From Brachyhypopomus gauderio (taxonomy: Eukaryota; Chordata; Actinopteri; Gymnotiformes; Hypopomidae), in NCBI RefSeq assembly GCF_052324685.1, contig NW_027506970.1, forward strand, positions 363,377 through 427,376: a stretch of DNA of 64,000 nucleotides. Direction: 5' to 3'. The notes beneath the pieces are model-generated. The model was not told where the DNA came from. It did not search any database and saw nothing but the letters and a program-made list of their open reading frames with translations. Positions 18,901 to 34,100 of this stretch are shown one piece after another (the first letter of the stretch is position 1; each line of letters starts with the position of its first letter). A program made the translations under genes and the position numbers.

Positions 18901-21900
18901 ACTGTACAGTCACATAAACAGACACAAGGCAAGCTAAACTAAATGATACTAACAATTACACACGTATTTAATAATTGTACAACCTAACCATCATAAAACT
19001 ATCTTTTAACTGAGCCGCGCTGGGGCCTCATGGGTAATTTGCCTCGGTCCAATGGGGCATTCCCCACTTACCCATGCGCCCCCGTGGCTGCGCTATTCAT
19101 CTGTATTACGTTACGATAATGTACAATTATTTTAAATATGTCTGTAATTATGTGTGCCATTTAGTTTACCTTGCCCTGTGTCTGTTTATGTTACTGAAAT
19201 GTTTTATTTTGTAGATTATTAAAAGAATAATCAAAAGGAGGCCGTGCCCTTAGGCTATAGGCATTTTACCAAGGCAACGGGACAACAAATCAAGTCAAAA
19301 CAATTAGTTTTTCAAATTAAAGCGACACTCGTGCGTTTTTGTAAATCTACAAATTAAAAGGGAGACGGACTTGATTGTAGTCACTGGAAAACAGCTGCAC
19401 ACACGGTCGATATGTGAAAACTCCGCCTTTTATTTAAATTACACATAAAAGATATATAAGAACATGTTTAATGACATGGCGACACAAACATGGCGGGAGT
19501 GACAACGACTGTACAGTCACATAAACAGACACAAGGCAAGCTAAACTAAATGATACTAACAATTACACACGTATTTAATAATTGTACAACCTAACCATCA
19601 TAAACCTATCTTTTAACTGAGCCGCGCTGGGGCCTCATGGGTAATTTGCCTCGGTCCAATGGGGCATTCCCCACTTACCCATGCGCCCCCGTGGCTGCGC
19701 TATTCATCTGTATTACGTTACGATAATGTACAATTATTTTAAATATGTCTGTAATTATGTGTGCTATTTAGTTTACCTTGCCCTGTGTCTGTTTATGTGA
19801 CTGAAAAGTTTTATTTTGTAGATTAATAAAAGAATAATCAAAAGGAGGCCGTGCCCTTAGGCTATAGGCATTTTACCAAGGCAACGGGACAACAAATCAA
19901 GACAAAACAATTCGTTTTTCAAATTAAAGCGACACTCGTGCATTTTTGTTCATTTACAAATTAAATAGTGTTAACTTTCTAACCTCTAAAGTTTGTCATT
20001 TTGATAAAGTCTGTGCCTTTGTAATGAGTTTTGACATATACAAAACTGTTCTAAACAGGTATAGTGAGAATACATTTCACATTTTCTTCTTTTTATAGAA
20101 TGACCAATGATAATTATTATCATTTTTGAAGTATACATGTCCTGAGGACTGTTGTAAGATGACTGGATATAATGTAATAAGAAATATAATTAGTGAACAG
20201 TATATGGACTATTCATGGGTTATTTATGGCTTTGTATGTAGACTTTATGGTCTCTTTGGATCAGGAACTTGTGAATGTTTGTCCTAGCCCAAACAGCTTG
20301 GTTTATGTGATGGAATTGCTTGAAAGATGTTGGAGGCTGTGATCTTGCTGAAGAGAGTTCATGTCTCTGGTGTGGTGTGCCCATGAGCTTTGGAGAAGTA
20401 TCTTCTGTGTTGAGACATGGCTGCTTAGAGACATGGGCACGATTTTCAACACAGGTGGCTTTAAAAGTGTCATGAAAGGTGCCAATCATTGTGATTGTAA
20501 AAATATGCTTGTGACTCTTTAGCGCATGAGAATGGTCAGTGGTATTGGAAGCCAAACTCTAAAGATGTTGCTGGAGAAATATGCTGCCCTTGCCACCTGT
20601 AAATAACGTTACCAGAGTGAAGCACCTGTGTGGTTCTAGACAGCTCACATGGGTTGTGAAGCAGGCGACTCTGAAGGTCACACAGCAGGAATTTGAATTC
20701 TTTAAGACTCTAGATTGTGGAATGGAAAGCATAACGGAAGTAGCCTAGCTGCACTACGGAAGAATGATAAGAATAATGTGTTGCAAAGACTAATCAGCTT
20801 AATAAATGATTAAACATGTGCATTTTGCTATATTGTGGTTTGCACTGGAGTAAATGTTGATAGACATATGGGTTCTTAAAAGAATAACAGACATAATTGT
20901 GGTTGGTGGAATATGGTAGCACACAGGGTAAACAAGTAGGAGCTTTTAATGATGTTGAATTTACCCATAAAACTCTTATATGAACAGGTGTTATATGAGA
21001 TGGCGACACACACAAGGCGGGAGTGACAACGACTGTACAGTCACATAAACAGACACAAGGCAAGCTAAACTAAATGATACTAACAATTACACACGTATTT
21101 AATAATTGTACAACCTAACCATCATAAAACTATCTTTTAACTGAGCCGCGCTGGGGCCTCATGGGTAATTTGCCTCGGTCCAATGGGGCATTCCCCACTT
21201 ACCCATGCGCCCCCGTGGCTGCGCTATTCATCTGTATTACGTTACGATAATGTACAATTATTTTAAATATGTCTGTAATTATGTGTGCCATTTAGTTTAC
21301 CTTGCCCTGTGTCTGTTTATGTTACTGAAATGTTTTATTTTGTAGATTATTAAAAGAATAATCAAAAGGAGGCCGTGCCCTTAGGCTATAGGCATTTTAC
21401 CAAGGCAACGGGACAACAAATCAAGTCAAAACAATTAGTTTTTCAAATTAAAGCGACACTCGTGCGTTTTTGTAAATCTACAAATTAAAAGGGAGACGGA
21501 CTTGATTGTAGTCACTGGAAAACAGCTGCACACACGGTCGATATGTGAAAACTCCGCCTTTTATTTAAATTACACATAAAAGATATATAAGAACACGTTT
21601 AATGACATGGCGACACAAACATGGCGGGAGTGACAACGACTGTACAGTCACATAAACAGACACAAGGCAAGCTAAACTAAATGATACTAACAATTACACA
21701 CGTATTTAATAATTGTACAACCTAACCATCATAAACCTATCTTTTAACTGAGCCGCGCTGGGGCCTCATGGGTAATTTGCCTCGGTCCAATGGGGCATTC
21801 CCCACTTACCCATGCGCCCCCGTGGCTGCGCTATTCATCTGTATTACGTTACGATAATGTACAATTATTTTAAATATGTCTGTAATTATGTGTGCTATTT

Positions 21901-24900
21901 AGTTTACCTTGCCCTGTGTCTGTTTATGTGACTGAAAAGTTTTATTTTGTAGATTAATAAAAGAATAATCAAAAGGAGGCCGTGCCCTTAGGCTATAGGC
22001 ATTTTACCAAGGCAACGGGACAACAAATCAAGACAAAACAATTCGTTTTTCAAATTAAAGCGACACTCGTGCATTTTTGTTCATTTACAAATTAAATAGT
22101 GTTAACTTTCTAACCTCTAAAGTTTGTCATTTTGATAAAGTCTGTGCCTTTGTAATGAGTTTTGACATATACAAAACTGTTCTAAACAGGTATAGTGAGA
22201 ATACATTTCACATTTTCTTCTTTTTATAGAATGACCAATGATAATTATTATCATTTTTGAAGTATACATGTCCTGAGGACTGTTGTAAGATGACTGGATA
22301 TAATGTAATAAGAAATATAATTAGTGAACAGTATATGGACTATTCATGGGTTATTTATGGCTTTGTATGTAGACTTTATGGTCTCTTTGGATCAGGAACT
22401 TGTGAATGTTTGTCCTAGCCCAAACAGCTTGGTTTATGTGATGGAATTGCTTGAAAGATGTTGGAGGCTGTGATCTTGCTGAAGAGAGTTCATGTCTCTG
22501 GTGTGGTGTGCCCATGAGCTTTGGAGAAGTATCTTCTGTGTTGAGACATGGCTGCTTAGAGACATGGGCACGATTTTCAACACAGGTGGCTTTAAAAGTG
22601 TCATGAAAGGTGCCAATCATTGTGATTGTAAAAATATGCTTGTGACTCTTTAGCGCATGAGAATGGTCAGTGGTATTGGAAGCCAAACTCTAAAGATGTT
22701 GCTGGAGAAATATGCTGCCCTTGCCACCTGTAAATAACGTTACCAGAGTGAAGCACCTGTGTGGTTCTAGACAGCTCACATGGGTTGTGAAGCAGGCGAC
22801 TCTGAAGGTCACACAGCAGGAATTTGAATTCTTTAAGACTCTAGATTGTGGAATGGAAAGCATAACGGAAGTAGCCTAGCTGCACTACGGAAGAATGATA
22901 AGAATAATGTGTTGCAAAGACTAATCAGCTTAATAAATGATTAAACATGTGCATTTTGCTATATTGTGGTTTGCACTGGAGTAAAAGTTGATAGACATAT
23001 GGGTTCTTAAAAGAATAACAGACATAATTGTGGTTGGTGGAATATGGTAGCACACAGGGTAAACAAGTAGGAGCTTTTAATGATGTTGAATTTACCCATA
23101 AAACTCTTATATGAACAGGTGTTATATGAGATGGCGACACACACAAGGCGGGAGTGACAACGACTGTACAGTCACATAAACAGACACAAGGCAAGCTAAA
23201 CTAAATGATACTAACAATTACACACGTATTTAATAATTGTACAACCTAACCATCATAAAACTATCTTTTAACTGAGCCGCGCTGGGGCCTCATGGGTAAT
23301 TTGCCTCGGTCCAATGGGGCATTCCCCACTTACCCATGCGCCCCCGTGGCTGCGCTATTCATCTGTATTACGTTACGATAATGTACAATTATTTTAAATA
23401 TGTCTGTAATTATGTGTGCCATTTAGTTTACCTTGCCCTGTGTCTGTTTATGTTACTGAAATGTTTTATTTTGTAGATTATTAAAAGAATAATCAAAAGG
23501 AGGCCGTGCCCTTAGGCTATAGGCATTTTACCAAGGCAACGGGACAACAAATCAAGTCAAAACAATTAGTTTTTCAAATTAAAGCGACACTCGTGCGTTT
23601 TTGTAAATCTACAAATTAAAAGGGAGACGGACTTGATTGTAGTCACTGGAAAACAGCTGCACACACGGTCGATATGTGAAAACTCCGCCTTTTATTTAAA
23701 TTACACATAAAAGATATATAAGAACACGTTTAATGACATGGCGACACAAACATGGCGGGAGTGACAACGACTGTACAGTCACATAAACAGACACAAGGCA
23801 AGCTAAACTAAATGATACTAACAATTACACACGTATTTAATAATTGTACAACCTAACCATCATAAACCTATCTTTTAACTGAGCCGCGCTGGGGCCTCAT
23901 GGGTAATTTGCCTCGGTCCAATGGGGCATTCCCCACTTACCCATGCGCCCCCGTGGCTGCGCTATTCATCTGTATTACGTTACGATAATGTACAATTATT
24001 TTAAATATGTCTGTAATTATGTGTGCTATTTAGTTTACCTTGCCCTGTGTCTGTTTATGTGACTGAAAAGTTTTATTTTGTAGATTAATAAAAGAATAAT
24101 CAAAAGGAGGCCGTGCCCTTAGGCTATAGGCATTTTACCAAGGCAACGGGACAACAAATCAAGACAAAACAATTCGTTTTTCAAATTAAAGCGACACTCG
24201 TGCATTTTTGTTCATTTACAAATTAAATAGTGTTAACTTTCTAACCTCTAAAGTTTGTCATTTTGATAAAGTCTGTGCCTTTGAAATGAGTTTTGACATA
24301 TACAAAACTGTTCTAAACAGGTATAGTGAGAATACATTTCACATTTTCTTCTTTTTATAGAATGACCAATGATAATTATTATCGTTTTTGAAGTATACGT
24401 GTCCTGAGGACTGTTGTAAGATGACTGGATATAATGTAATAAGAAATATAATTAGTGAACAGTATATGGACTATTCATGGGTTATTTATGGCTTTGTATG
24501 TAGACTTTATGGTCTCTTTGGATCAGGAACTTGTGAATGTTTGTCCTAGCCCAAACAGCTTGGTTTATGTGATGGAATTGCTTGAAAGATGTTGGAGGCT
24601 GTGATCTTGCTGAAGAGAGTTCATGTCTCTGGTGTGGTGTGCCCATGAGCTTTGGAGAAGTATCTTCTGTGTTGAGACATGGCTGCTTAGAGACATGGGC
24701 ACGATTTTCAACACAGGTGGCTTTAAAAGTGTCATGAAAGGTGCCAATCATTGTGATTGTAAAAATATGCTTGTGACTCTTTAGCGCATGAGAATGGTCA
24801 GTGGTATTGGAAGCCAAACTCTAAAGATGTTGCTGGAGAAATATGCTGCCCTTGCCACCTGTAAATAACGTTACCAGAGTGAAGCACCTGTGTGTTTCTA

Positions 24901-27900
24901 GACAGCTCACATGGGTTGTGAAGCAGGCGACTCTGAAGGTCACACAGCAGGAATTTGAATTCTTTAAGACTCTAGATTGTGGAATGGAAAGCATAACGGA
25001 AGTAGCCTAGCTGCACTACGGAAGAATGATAAGAATAATGTATTGCAAAGACTAATCAGCTTAATAAATGATTAAACATGTGCATTTTGCTATATTGTGG
25101 TTTGCACTGGAGTAAAAGTTGGTAGACAAGTGCTTTCTTAAAAGGATGGCATACATCATTGTGGTGTGTGGAATATTGCAGCACACATGCTCTATATGCA
25201 GGAGCCTTTGCAGATATTCTACTTATGGACTACTCATGGGTTATGTATGGCTTTGTATGTAGACTTTATGGTCTCTTTGGATCAGGAACTTGTGAATGTT
25301 TGTCCTAGCCCAAACAGCTTGGTTTATGTGATGGAATTGCTTGAAAGATGTTGGAGGCTGTGATCTTGCTGAAGAGAGTTCATGTCTCTGGTGTGGTGTG
25401 CCCATGAGCTTTGGAGAAGTATCTTCTGTGTTGAGACATGGCTGCTTAGAGACATGGGCACGATTTTCAACACAGGTGGCTTTAAAAGTGTCATGAAAGG
25501 TGCCAATCATTGTGATTGTAAAAATATGCTTGTGACTCTTTAGCGCATGAGAATGGTCAGTGGTATTGGAAGCCAAACTCTAAAGATGTTGCTGGAGAAA
25601 TATGCTGCCCTTGCCACCTGTAAATAACGTTACCAGAGTGAAGCACCTGTGTGTTTCTAGACAGCTCACATGGGTTGTGAAGCAGGTGACTCTGAAGGTC
25701 ACACAGCAGGAATTTGAATTCTTTAAGACTCTAGATTGTGGAATGGAAAGCATAACGGAAGTAGCCTAGCTGCACTACGGAAGAATGATAAGAATAATGT
25801 ATTGCAAAGACTAATCAGCTTAATAAATGATTAAACATGTGCATTTTGCTATATTGTGGTTTGCACTGGAGTAAAAGTTGGTAGACAAGTGCTTTCTTAA
25901 AAGGATGGCATACATCATTGTGGTGTGTGGAATATTGCAGCACACATGCTCTATATGCAGGAGCCTTTGCTGATATTCTACTTATGGACTACTCATGGGT
26001 TATGTATGGCTTTGTATGTAGACTTTATGGTCTCTTTGGATCAGGAACTTGTGAATGTTTGTCCTAGCCCAAACAGCTTGGTTTATGTGATGGAATTGCT
26101 TGAAAGATGTTGGAGGCTGTGATCTTGCTGAAGAGAGTTCATGTCTCTGGTGTGGTGTGCCCATGAGCTTTGGAGAAGTATCTTCTGTGTTGAGACATGG
26201 CTGCTTAGAGACATGGGCACGATTTTCAACACAGGTGGCTTTAAAAGTGTCATGAAAGGTGCCAATCATTGTGATTGTAAAAATATGCTTGTGACTCTTT
26301 AGCGCATGAGAATGGTCAGTGGTATTGGAAGCCAAACTCTAAAGATGTTGCTGGAGAAATATGCTGCCCTTGCCACCTGTAAATAACGTTACCAGAGTGA
26401 AGCACCTGTGTGTTTCTAGACAGCTCACATGGGTTGTGAAGCAGGCGACTCTGAAGGTCACACAGCAGGAATTTGAATTCTTTAAGACTCTAGATTGTGG
26501 AATGGAAAGCATAACGGAAGTAGCCTAGCTGCACTACGGAAGAATGATAAGAATAATGTATTGCAAAGACTAATCAGCTTAATAAATGATTAAACATGTG
26601 CATTTTGCTATATTGTGGTTTGCACTGGAGTAAAAGTTGGTAGACAAGTGCTTGCATACATCATTGTGGTGTGTGGAATATTGCAGCACACATGCTCTAT
26701 ATGCAGGAGCCTTTGCTGATATTCTACTTATGGACTACTCATGGGTTATGTATGGCTTTGTATGTAGACTTTATGGTCTCTTTGGATCAGGAACTTGTGA
26801 ATGTTTGTCCTAGCCCAAACAGCTTGGTTTATGTGATGGAATTGCTTGAAAGATGTTGGAGGCTGTGATCTTGCTGAAGAGAGTTCATGTCTCTGGTGTG
26901 GTGTGCCCATGAGCTTTGGAGAAGTATCTTCTGTGTTGAGACATGGCTGCTTAGAGACATGGGCACGATTTTCAACACAGGTGGCTTTAAAAGTGTCATG
27001 AAAGGTGCCAATCATTGTGATTGTAAAAATATGCTTGTGACTCTTTAGCGCATGAGAATGGTCAGTGGTATTGGAAGCCAAACTCTAAAGATGTTGCTGG
27101 AGAAATATGCTGCCCTTGCCACCTGTAAATAACGTTACCAGAGTGAAGCACCTGTGTGGTTCTAGACAGCTCACATGGGTTGTGAAGCAGGCGACTCTGA
27201 AGGTCACACAGCAGGAATTTGAATTCTTTAAGACTCTAGATTGTGGAATGGAAAGCATAACGGAAGTAGCCTAGCTGCACTACGGAAGAATGATAAGAAT
27301 AATGTGTTGCAAAGACTAATCAGCTTAATAAATGATTAAACATGTGCATTTTGCTATATTGTGGTTTGCACTGGAGTAAAAGTTGATAGACATATGGGTT
27401 CTTAAAAGAATAACAGACATAATTGTGGTTGGTGGAATATGGTAGCACACAGGGTAAACAAGTAGGAGCTTTTAATGATGTTGAATTTACCCATAAAACT
27501 CTTATATGAACAGGTGTTATATGAGATGGCGACACACACAAGGCGGGAGTGACAACGACTGTACAGTCACATAAACAGACACAAGGCAAGCTAAACTAAA
27601 TGATACTAACAATTACACACGTATTTAATAATTGTACAACCTAACCATCATAAAACTATCTTTTAACTGAGCCGCGCTGGGGCCTCATGGGTAATTTGCC
27701 TCGGTCCAATGGGGCATTCCCCACTTACCCATGCGCCCCCTTGGCTGCGCTATTCATCTGTATTACGTTACGATAATGTACAATTATTTTAAATATGTCT
27801 GTAATTATGTGTGCCATTTAGTTTACCTTGCCCTGTGTCTGTTTATGTTACTGAAATGTTTTATTTTGTAGATTATTAAAAGAATAATCAAAAGGAGGCC

Positions 27901-29633
27901 GTGCCCTTAGGCTATAGGCATTTTACCAAGGCAACGGGACAACAAATCAAGTCAAAACAATTAGTTTTTCAAATTAAAGCGACACTCGTGCGTTTTTGTA
28001 AATCTACAAATTAAAAGGGAGACGGACTTGATTGTAGTCACTGGAAAACAGCTGCACACACGGTCGATATGTGAAAACTCCGCCTTTTATTTAAATTACA
28101 CATAAAAGATATATAAGAACACGTTTAATGACATGGCGACACAAACATGGCGGGAGTGACAACGACTGTACAGTCACATAAACAGACACAAGGCAAGCTA
28201 AACTAAATGATACTAACAATTACACACGTATTTAATAATTGTACAACCTAACCATCATAAACCTATCTTTTAACTGAGCCGCGCTGGGGCCTCATGGGTA
28301 ATTTGCCTCGGTCCAATGGGGCATTCCCCACTTACCCATGCGCCCCCGTGGCTGCGCTATTCATCTGTATTACGTTACGATAATGTACAATTATTTTAAA
28401 TATGTCTGTAATTATGTGTGCTATTTAGTTTACCTTGCCCTGTGTCTGTTTATGTGACTGAAAAGTTTTATTTTGTAGATTAATAAAAGAATAATCAAAA
28501 GGAGGCCGTGCCCTTAGGCTATAGGCATTTTACCAAGGCAACGGGACAACAAATCAAGACAAAACAATTCGTTTTTCAAATTAAAGCGACACTCGTGCAT
28601 TTTTGTTCATTTACAAATTAAATAGTGTTAACTTTCTAACCTCTAAAGTTTGTCATTTTGATAAAGTGTGCCTTTGAAATGAGTTTTGACATATACAAAA
28701 CTGTTCTAAACAGGTATAGTGAGAATACATTTCACATTTTCTTCTTTTTATAGAATGACCAATGATAATTATTATCGTTTTTGAAGTATACGTGTCCTGA
28801 GGACTGTTGTAAGATGACTGGATATAATGTAATAAGAAATATAATTAGTGAACAGTATATGGACTATTCATGGGTTATTTATGGCTTTGTATGTAGACTT
28901 TATGGTCTCTTTGGATCAGGAACTTGTGAATGTTTGTCCTAGCCCAAACAGCTTGGTTTATGTGATGGAATTGCTTGAAAGATGTTGGAGGCTGTGATCT
29001 TGCTGAAGAGAGTTCATGTCTCTGGTGTGGTGTGCCCATGAGCTTTGGAGAAGTATCTTCTGTGTTGAGACATGGCTGCTTAGAGACATGGGCACGATTT
29101 TCAACACAGGTGGCTTTAAAAGTGTCATGAAAGGTGCCAATCATTGTGATTGTAAAAATATGCTTGTGACTCTTTAGCGCATGAGAATGGTCAGTGGTAT
29201 TGGAAGCCAAACTCTAAAGATGTTGCTGGAGAAATATGCTGCCCTTGCCACCTGTAAATAACGTTACCAGAGTGAAGCACCTGTGTGTTTCTAGACAGCT
29301 CACATGGGTTGTGAAGCAGGCGACTCTGAAGGTCACACAGCAGGAATTTGAATTCTTTAAGACTCTAGATTGTGGAATGGAAAGCATAACGGAAGTAGCC
29401 TAGCTGCACTACGGAAGAATGATAAGAATAATGTATTGCAAAGACTAATCAGCTTAATAAATGATTAAACATGTGCATTTTGCTATATTGTGGTTTGCAC
29501 TGGAGTAAAAGTTGGTAGACAAGTGCTTTCTTAAAAGGATGGCATACATCATTGTGGTGTGTGGAATATTGCAGCACACATGCTCTATATGCAGGAGCCT
29601 TTGCTGATATTCTACTTATGGACTACTCATGGG

Positions 29634-31155
29634 TTATGTATGGCTTTGTATGTAGACTTTATGGTCTCTTTGGATCAGGAACTTGTGAATGTTTGTCCTA
29701 GCCCAAACAGCTTGGTTTATGTGATGGAATTGCTTGAAAGATGTTGGAGGCTGTGATCTTGCTGAAGAGAGTTCATGTCTCTGGTGTGGTGTGCCCATGA
29801 GCTTTGGAGAAGTATCTTCTGTGTTGAGACATGGCTGCTTAGAGACATGGGCACGATTTTCAACACAGGTGGCTTTAAAAGTGTCATGAAAGGTGCCAAT
29901 CATTGTGATTGTAAAAATATGCTTGTGACTCTTTAGCGCATGAGAATGGTCAGTGGTATTGGAAGCCAAACTCTAAAGATGTTGCTGGAGAAATATGCTG
30001 CCCTTGCCACCTGTAAATAACGTTACCAGAGTGAAGCACCTGTGTGGTTCTAGACAGCTCACATGGGTTGTGAAGCAGGCGACTCTGAAGGTCACACAGC
30101 AGGAATTTGAATTCTTTAAGACTCTAGATTGTGGAATGGAAAGCATAACGGAAGTAGCCTAGCTGCACTACGGAAGAATGATAAGAATAATGTGTTGCAA
30201 AGACTAATCAGCTTAATAAATGATTAAACATGTGCATTTTGCTATATTGTGGTTTGCACTGGAGTAAAAGTTGATAGACATATGGGTTCTTAAAAGATTA
30301 ACAGACATAATTGTGGTTGGTGGAATATGGTGGCACACAGGGTAAACAAGTAGGAGCTTTTAATGATGTTGAATTTACCCATAAAACTCTTATATGAACA
30401 GGTGTTATGAGATGGCGACACACACATGGCGGGAGTGACAACGACTGTACAGTCACATAAACAGACACAAGGCAAGCTAAACTAAATGATACTAACAATT
30501 ACACACGTATTTAATAATTGTACAACCTAACCATCATAAAACTATCTTTTAACTGAGCCGCGCTGGGGCCTCATGGGTAATTTGCCTCGGTCCAATGGGG
30601 CATTCCCCACTTACCCATGCGCCCCCGTGGCTGCGCTATTCATCTGTATTACGTTACGATAATGTACAATTATTTTAAATATGTCTGTAATTATGTGTGC
30701 CATTTAGTTTACCTTGCCCTGTGTCTGTTTATGTTACTGAAATGTTTTATTTTGTAGATTATTAAAAGAATAATCAAAAGGAGGCCGTGCCCTTAGGCTA
30801 TAGGCATTTTACCAAGGCAACGGGACAACAAATCAAGACAAAACAATTCGTTTTTCAAATTAAAGCGACACTCGTGCATTTTTGTTCATTTACAAATTAA
30901 ATAGTGTTAACTTTCTAACCTCTAAAGTTTGTCATTTTGATAAAGTCTGTGCCTTTGTAATGAGTTTTGACATATACAAAACTGTTCTAAACAGGTATAG
31001 TGAGAATACATTTCACATTTTCTTCTTTTTATAGAATGACCAATGATAATTATTATCGTTTTTGAAGTATACGTGTCCTGAGGACTGTTGTAAGATGACT
31101 GGATATAATGTAATAAGAAATATAATTAGTGAACAGTATATGGACTATTCATGGG
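29634..31155. repeat. 1522-bp unit class, P + single K + T (representative)
   Basis: Units of this class begin at 29634, 32674, 35714, 37236, 39517, 41039, 44079 and 61559 (1523 bp, one inserted T near 62714). Each has one K at +778. That K is a mosaic of K1 and K2 markers, as expected if recombination between the two K copies of a 2129-bp unit deleted 607 bp. The class is confined to 29.6-45.6 kb and 61.6-63.1 kb. Confidence 0.88.
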
Positions 31156-34100
31156 TTATTTATGGCTTTGTATGTAGACTTTATGGTCTCTTTGGATCAG
31201 GAACTTGTGAATGTTTGTCCTAGCCCAAACAGCTTGGTTTATGTGATGGAATTGCTTGAAAGATGTTGGAGGCTGTGATCTTGCTGAAGAGAGTTCATGT
31301 CTCTGGTGTGGTGTGCCCATGAGCTTTGGAGAAGTATCTTCTGTGTTGAGACATGGCTGCTTAGAGACATGGGCACGATTTTCAACACAGGTGGCTTTAA
31401 AAGTGTCATGAAAGGTGCCAATCATTGTGATTGTAAAAATATGCTTGTGACTCTTTAGCGCATGAGAATGGTCAGTGGTATTGGAAGCCAAACTCTAAAG
31501 ATGTTGCTGGAGAAATATTCTGCCCTTGCCACCTGTAAATAACGTTACCAGAGTGAAGCACCTGTGTGGTTCTAGACAGCTCACATGGGTTGTGAAGCAG
31601 GCGACTCTGAAGGTCACACAGCAGGAATTTGAATTCTTTAAGACTCTAGATTGTGGAATGGAAAGCATAACGGAAGTAGCCTAGCTGCATGACGGAAGAA
31701 TGATAAGAATAATGTATTGCAAAGACTAATCAGCTTAATAAATGATTAAACATGTGCATTTTGCTATATTGTGGTTTGCACTGGAGTAAAAGTTGGTAGA
31801 CAAGTGCTTTCTTAAAAGGATGGCATACATCATTGTGGTGTGTGGAATATTGCAGCACACATGCTCTATATGCAGGAGCCTTTGCTGATATTCTACTTAT
31901 GGACTACTCATGGGTTATGTATGGCTTTGTATGTAGACTTTATGGTCTCTTTGGATCAGGAACTTGTGAATGTTTGTCCTAGCCCAAACAGCTTGGTTTA
32001 TGTGATGGAATTGCTTGAAAGATGTTGGAGGCTGTGATCTTGCTGAAGAGAGTTCATGTCTCTGGTGTGGTGTGCCCATGAGCTTTGGAGAAGTATCTTC
32101 TGTGTTGAGACATGGCTGCTTAGAGACATGGGCACGATTTTCAACACAGGTGGCTTTAAAAGTGTCATGAAAGGTGCCAATCATTGTGATTGTAAAAATA
32201 TGCTTGTGACTCTTTAGCGCATGAGAATGGTCAGTGGTATTGGAAGCCAAACTCTAAAGATGTTGCTGGAGAAATATGCTGCCCTTGCCACCTGTAAATA
32301 ACGTTACCAGAGTGAAGCACCTGTGTGGTTCTAGACAGCTCACATGGGTTGTGAAGCAGGCGACTCTGAAGGTCACACAGCAGGAATTTGAATTCTTTAA
32401 GACTCTAGATTGTGGAATGGAAAGCATAACGGAAGTAGCCTAGCTGCACTACGGAAGAATGATAAGAATAATGTATTGCAAAGACTAATCAGCTTAATAA
32501 ATGATTAAACATGTGCATTTTGCTATATTGTGGTTTGCACTGGAGTAAAAGTTGGTAGACAAGTGCTTTCTTAAAAGGATGGCATACATCATTGTGGTGT
32601 GTGGAATATTGCAGCACACATGCTCTATATGCAGGAGCCTTTGCTGATATTCTACTTATGGACTACTCATGGGTTATGTATGGCTTTGTATGTAGACTTT
32701 ATGGTCTCTTTGGATCAGGAACTTGTGAATGTTTGTCCTAGCCCAAACAGCTTGGTTTATGTGATGGAATTGCTTGAAAGATGTTGGAGGCTGTGATCTT
32801 GCTGAAGAGAGTTCATGTCTCTGGTGTGGTGTGCCCATGAGCTTTGGAGAAGTATCTTCTGTGTTGAGACATGGCTGCTTAGAGACATGGGCACGATTTT
32901 CAACACAGGTGGCTTTAAAAGTGTCATGAAAGGTGCCAATCATTGTGATTGTAAAAATATGCGTGTGACTCTTTAGCGCATGAGAATGGTCAGTGGTATT
33001 GGAAGCCAAACTCTAAAGATGTTGCTGGAGAAATATGCTGCCCTTGCCACCTGTAAATAACGTTACCAGAGTGAAGCACCTGTGTGGTTCTAGACAGCTC
33101 ACATGGGTTGTGAAGCAGGCGACTCTGAAGGTCACACAGCAGGAATTTGAATTCTTTAAGACTCTAGATTGTGGAATGGAAAGCATAACGGAAGTAGCCT
33201 AGCTGCACTACGGAAGAATGATAAGAATAATGTGTTGCAAAGACTAATCAGCTTAATAAATGATTAAACATGTGCATTTTGCTATATTGTGGTTTGCACT
33301 GGAGTAAAAGTTGATAGACATATGGGTTCTTAAAAGAATAACAGACATAATTGTGGTTGGTGGAATATGGTAGCACACAGGGTAAACAAGTAGGAGCTTT
33401 TAATGATGTTGAATTTACCCATAAAACTCTTATATGAACAGGTGTTATGAGATGGCGACACACACATGGCGGGAGTGACAACGACTGTACAGTCACATAA
33501 ACAGACACAAGGCAAGCTAAACTAAATGATACTAACAATTACACACGTATTTAATAATTGTACAACCTAACCATCATAAAACTATCTTTTAACTGAGCCG
33601 CGCTGGGGCCTCATGGGTAATTTGCCTCGGTCCAATGGGGCATTCCCCACTTACCCATGCGCCCCCGTGGCTGCGCTATTCATCTGTATTACGTTACGAT
33701 AATGTACAATTATTTTAAATATGTCTGTAATTATGTGTGCCATTTAGTTTACCTTGCCCTGTGTCTGTTTATGTTACTGAAATGTTTTATTTTGTAGATT
33801 AATAAAAGAATAATCAAAAGGAGGCCGTGCCCTTAGGCTATAGGCATTTTACCAAGGCAACGGGACAACAAATCAAGACAAAACAATTAGTTTTTCAAAT
33901 TAAAGCGACACTCGTGCATTTTTGTTCATTTACAAATTAAATAGTGTTAACTTTCTAACCTCTAAAGTTTGTCATTTTGATAAAGTCTGTGCCTTTGTAA
34001 TGAGTTTTGACATATACAAAACTGTTCTAAACAGGTATAGTGAGAATACATTTCACATTTTCTTCTTTTTATAGAATGACCAATGATAATTATTATCGTT

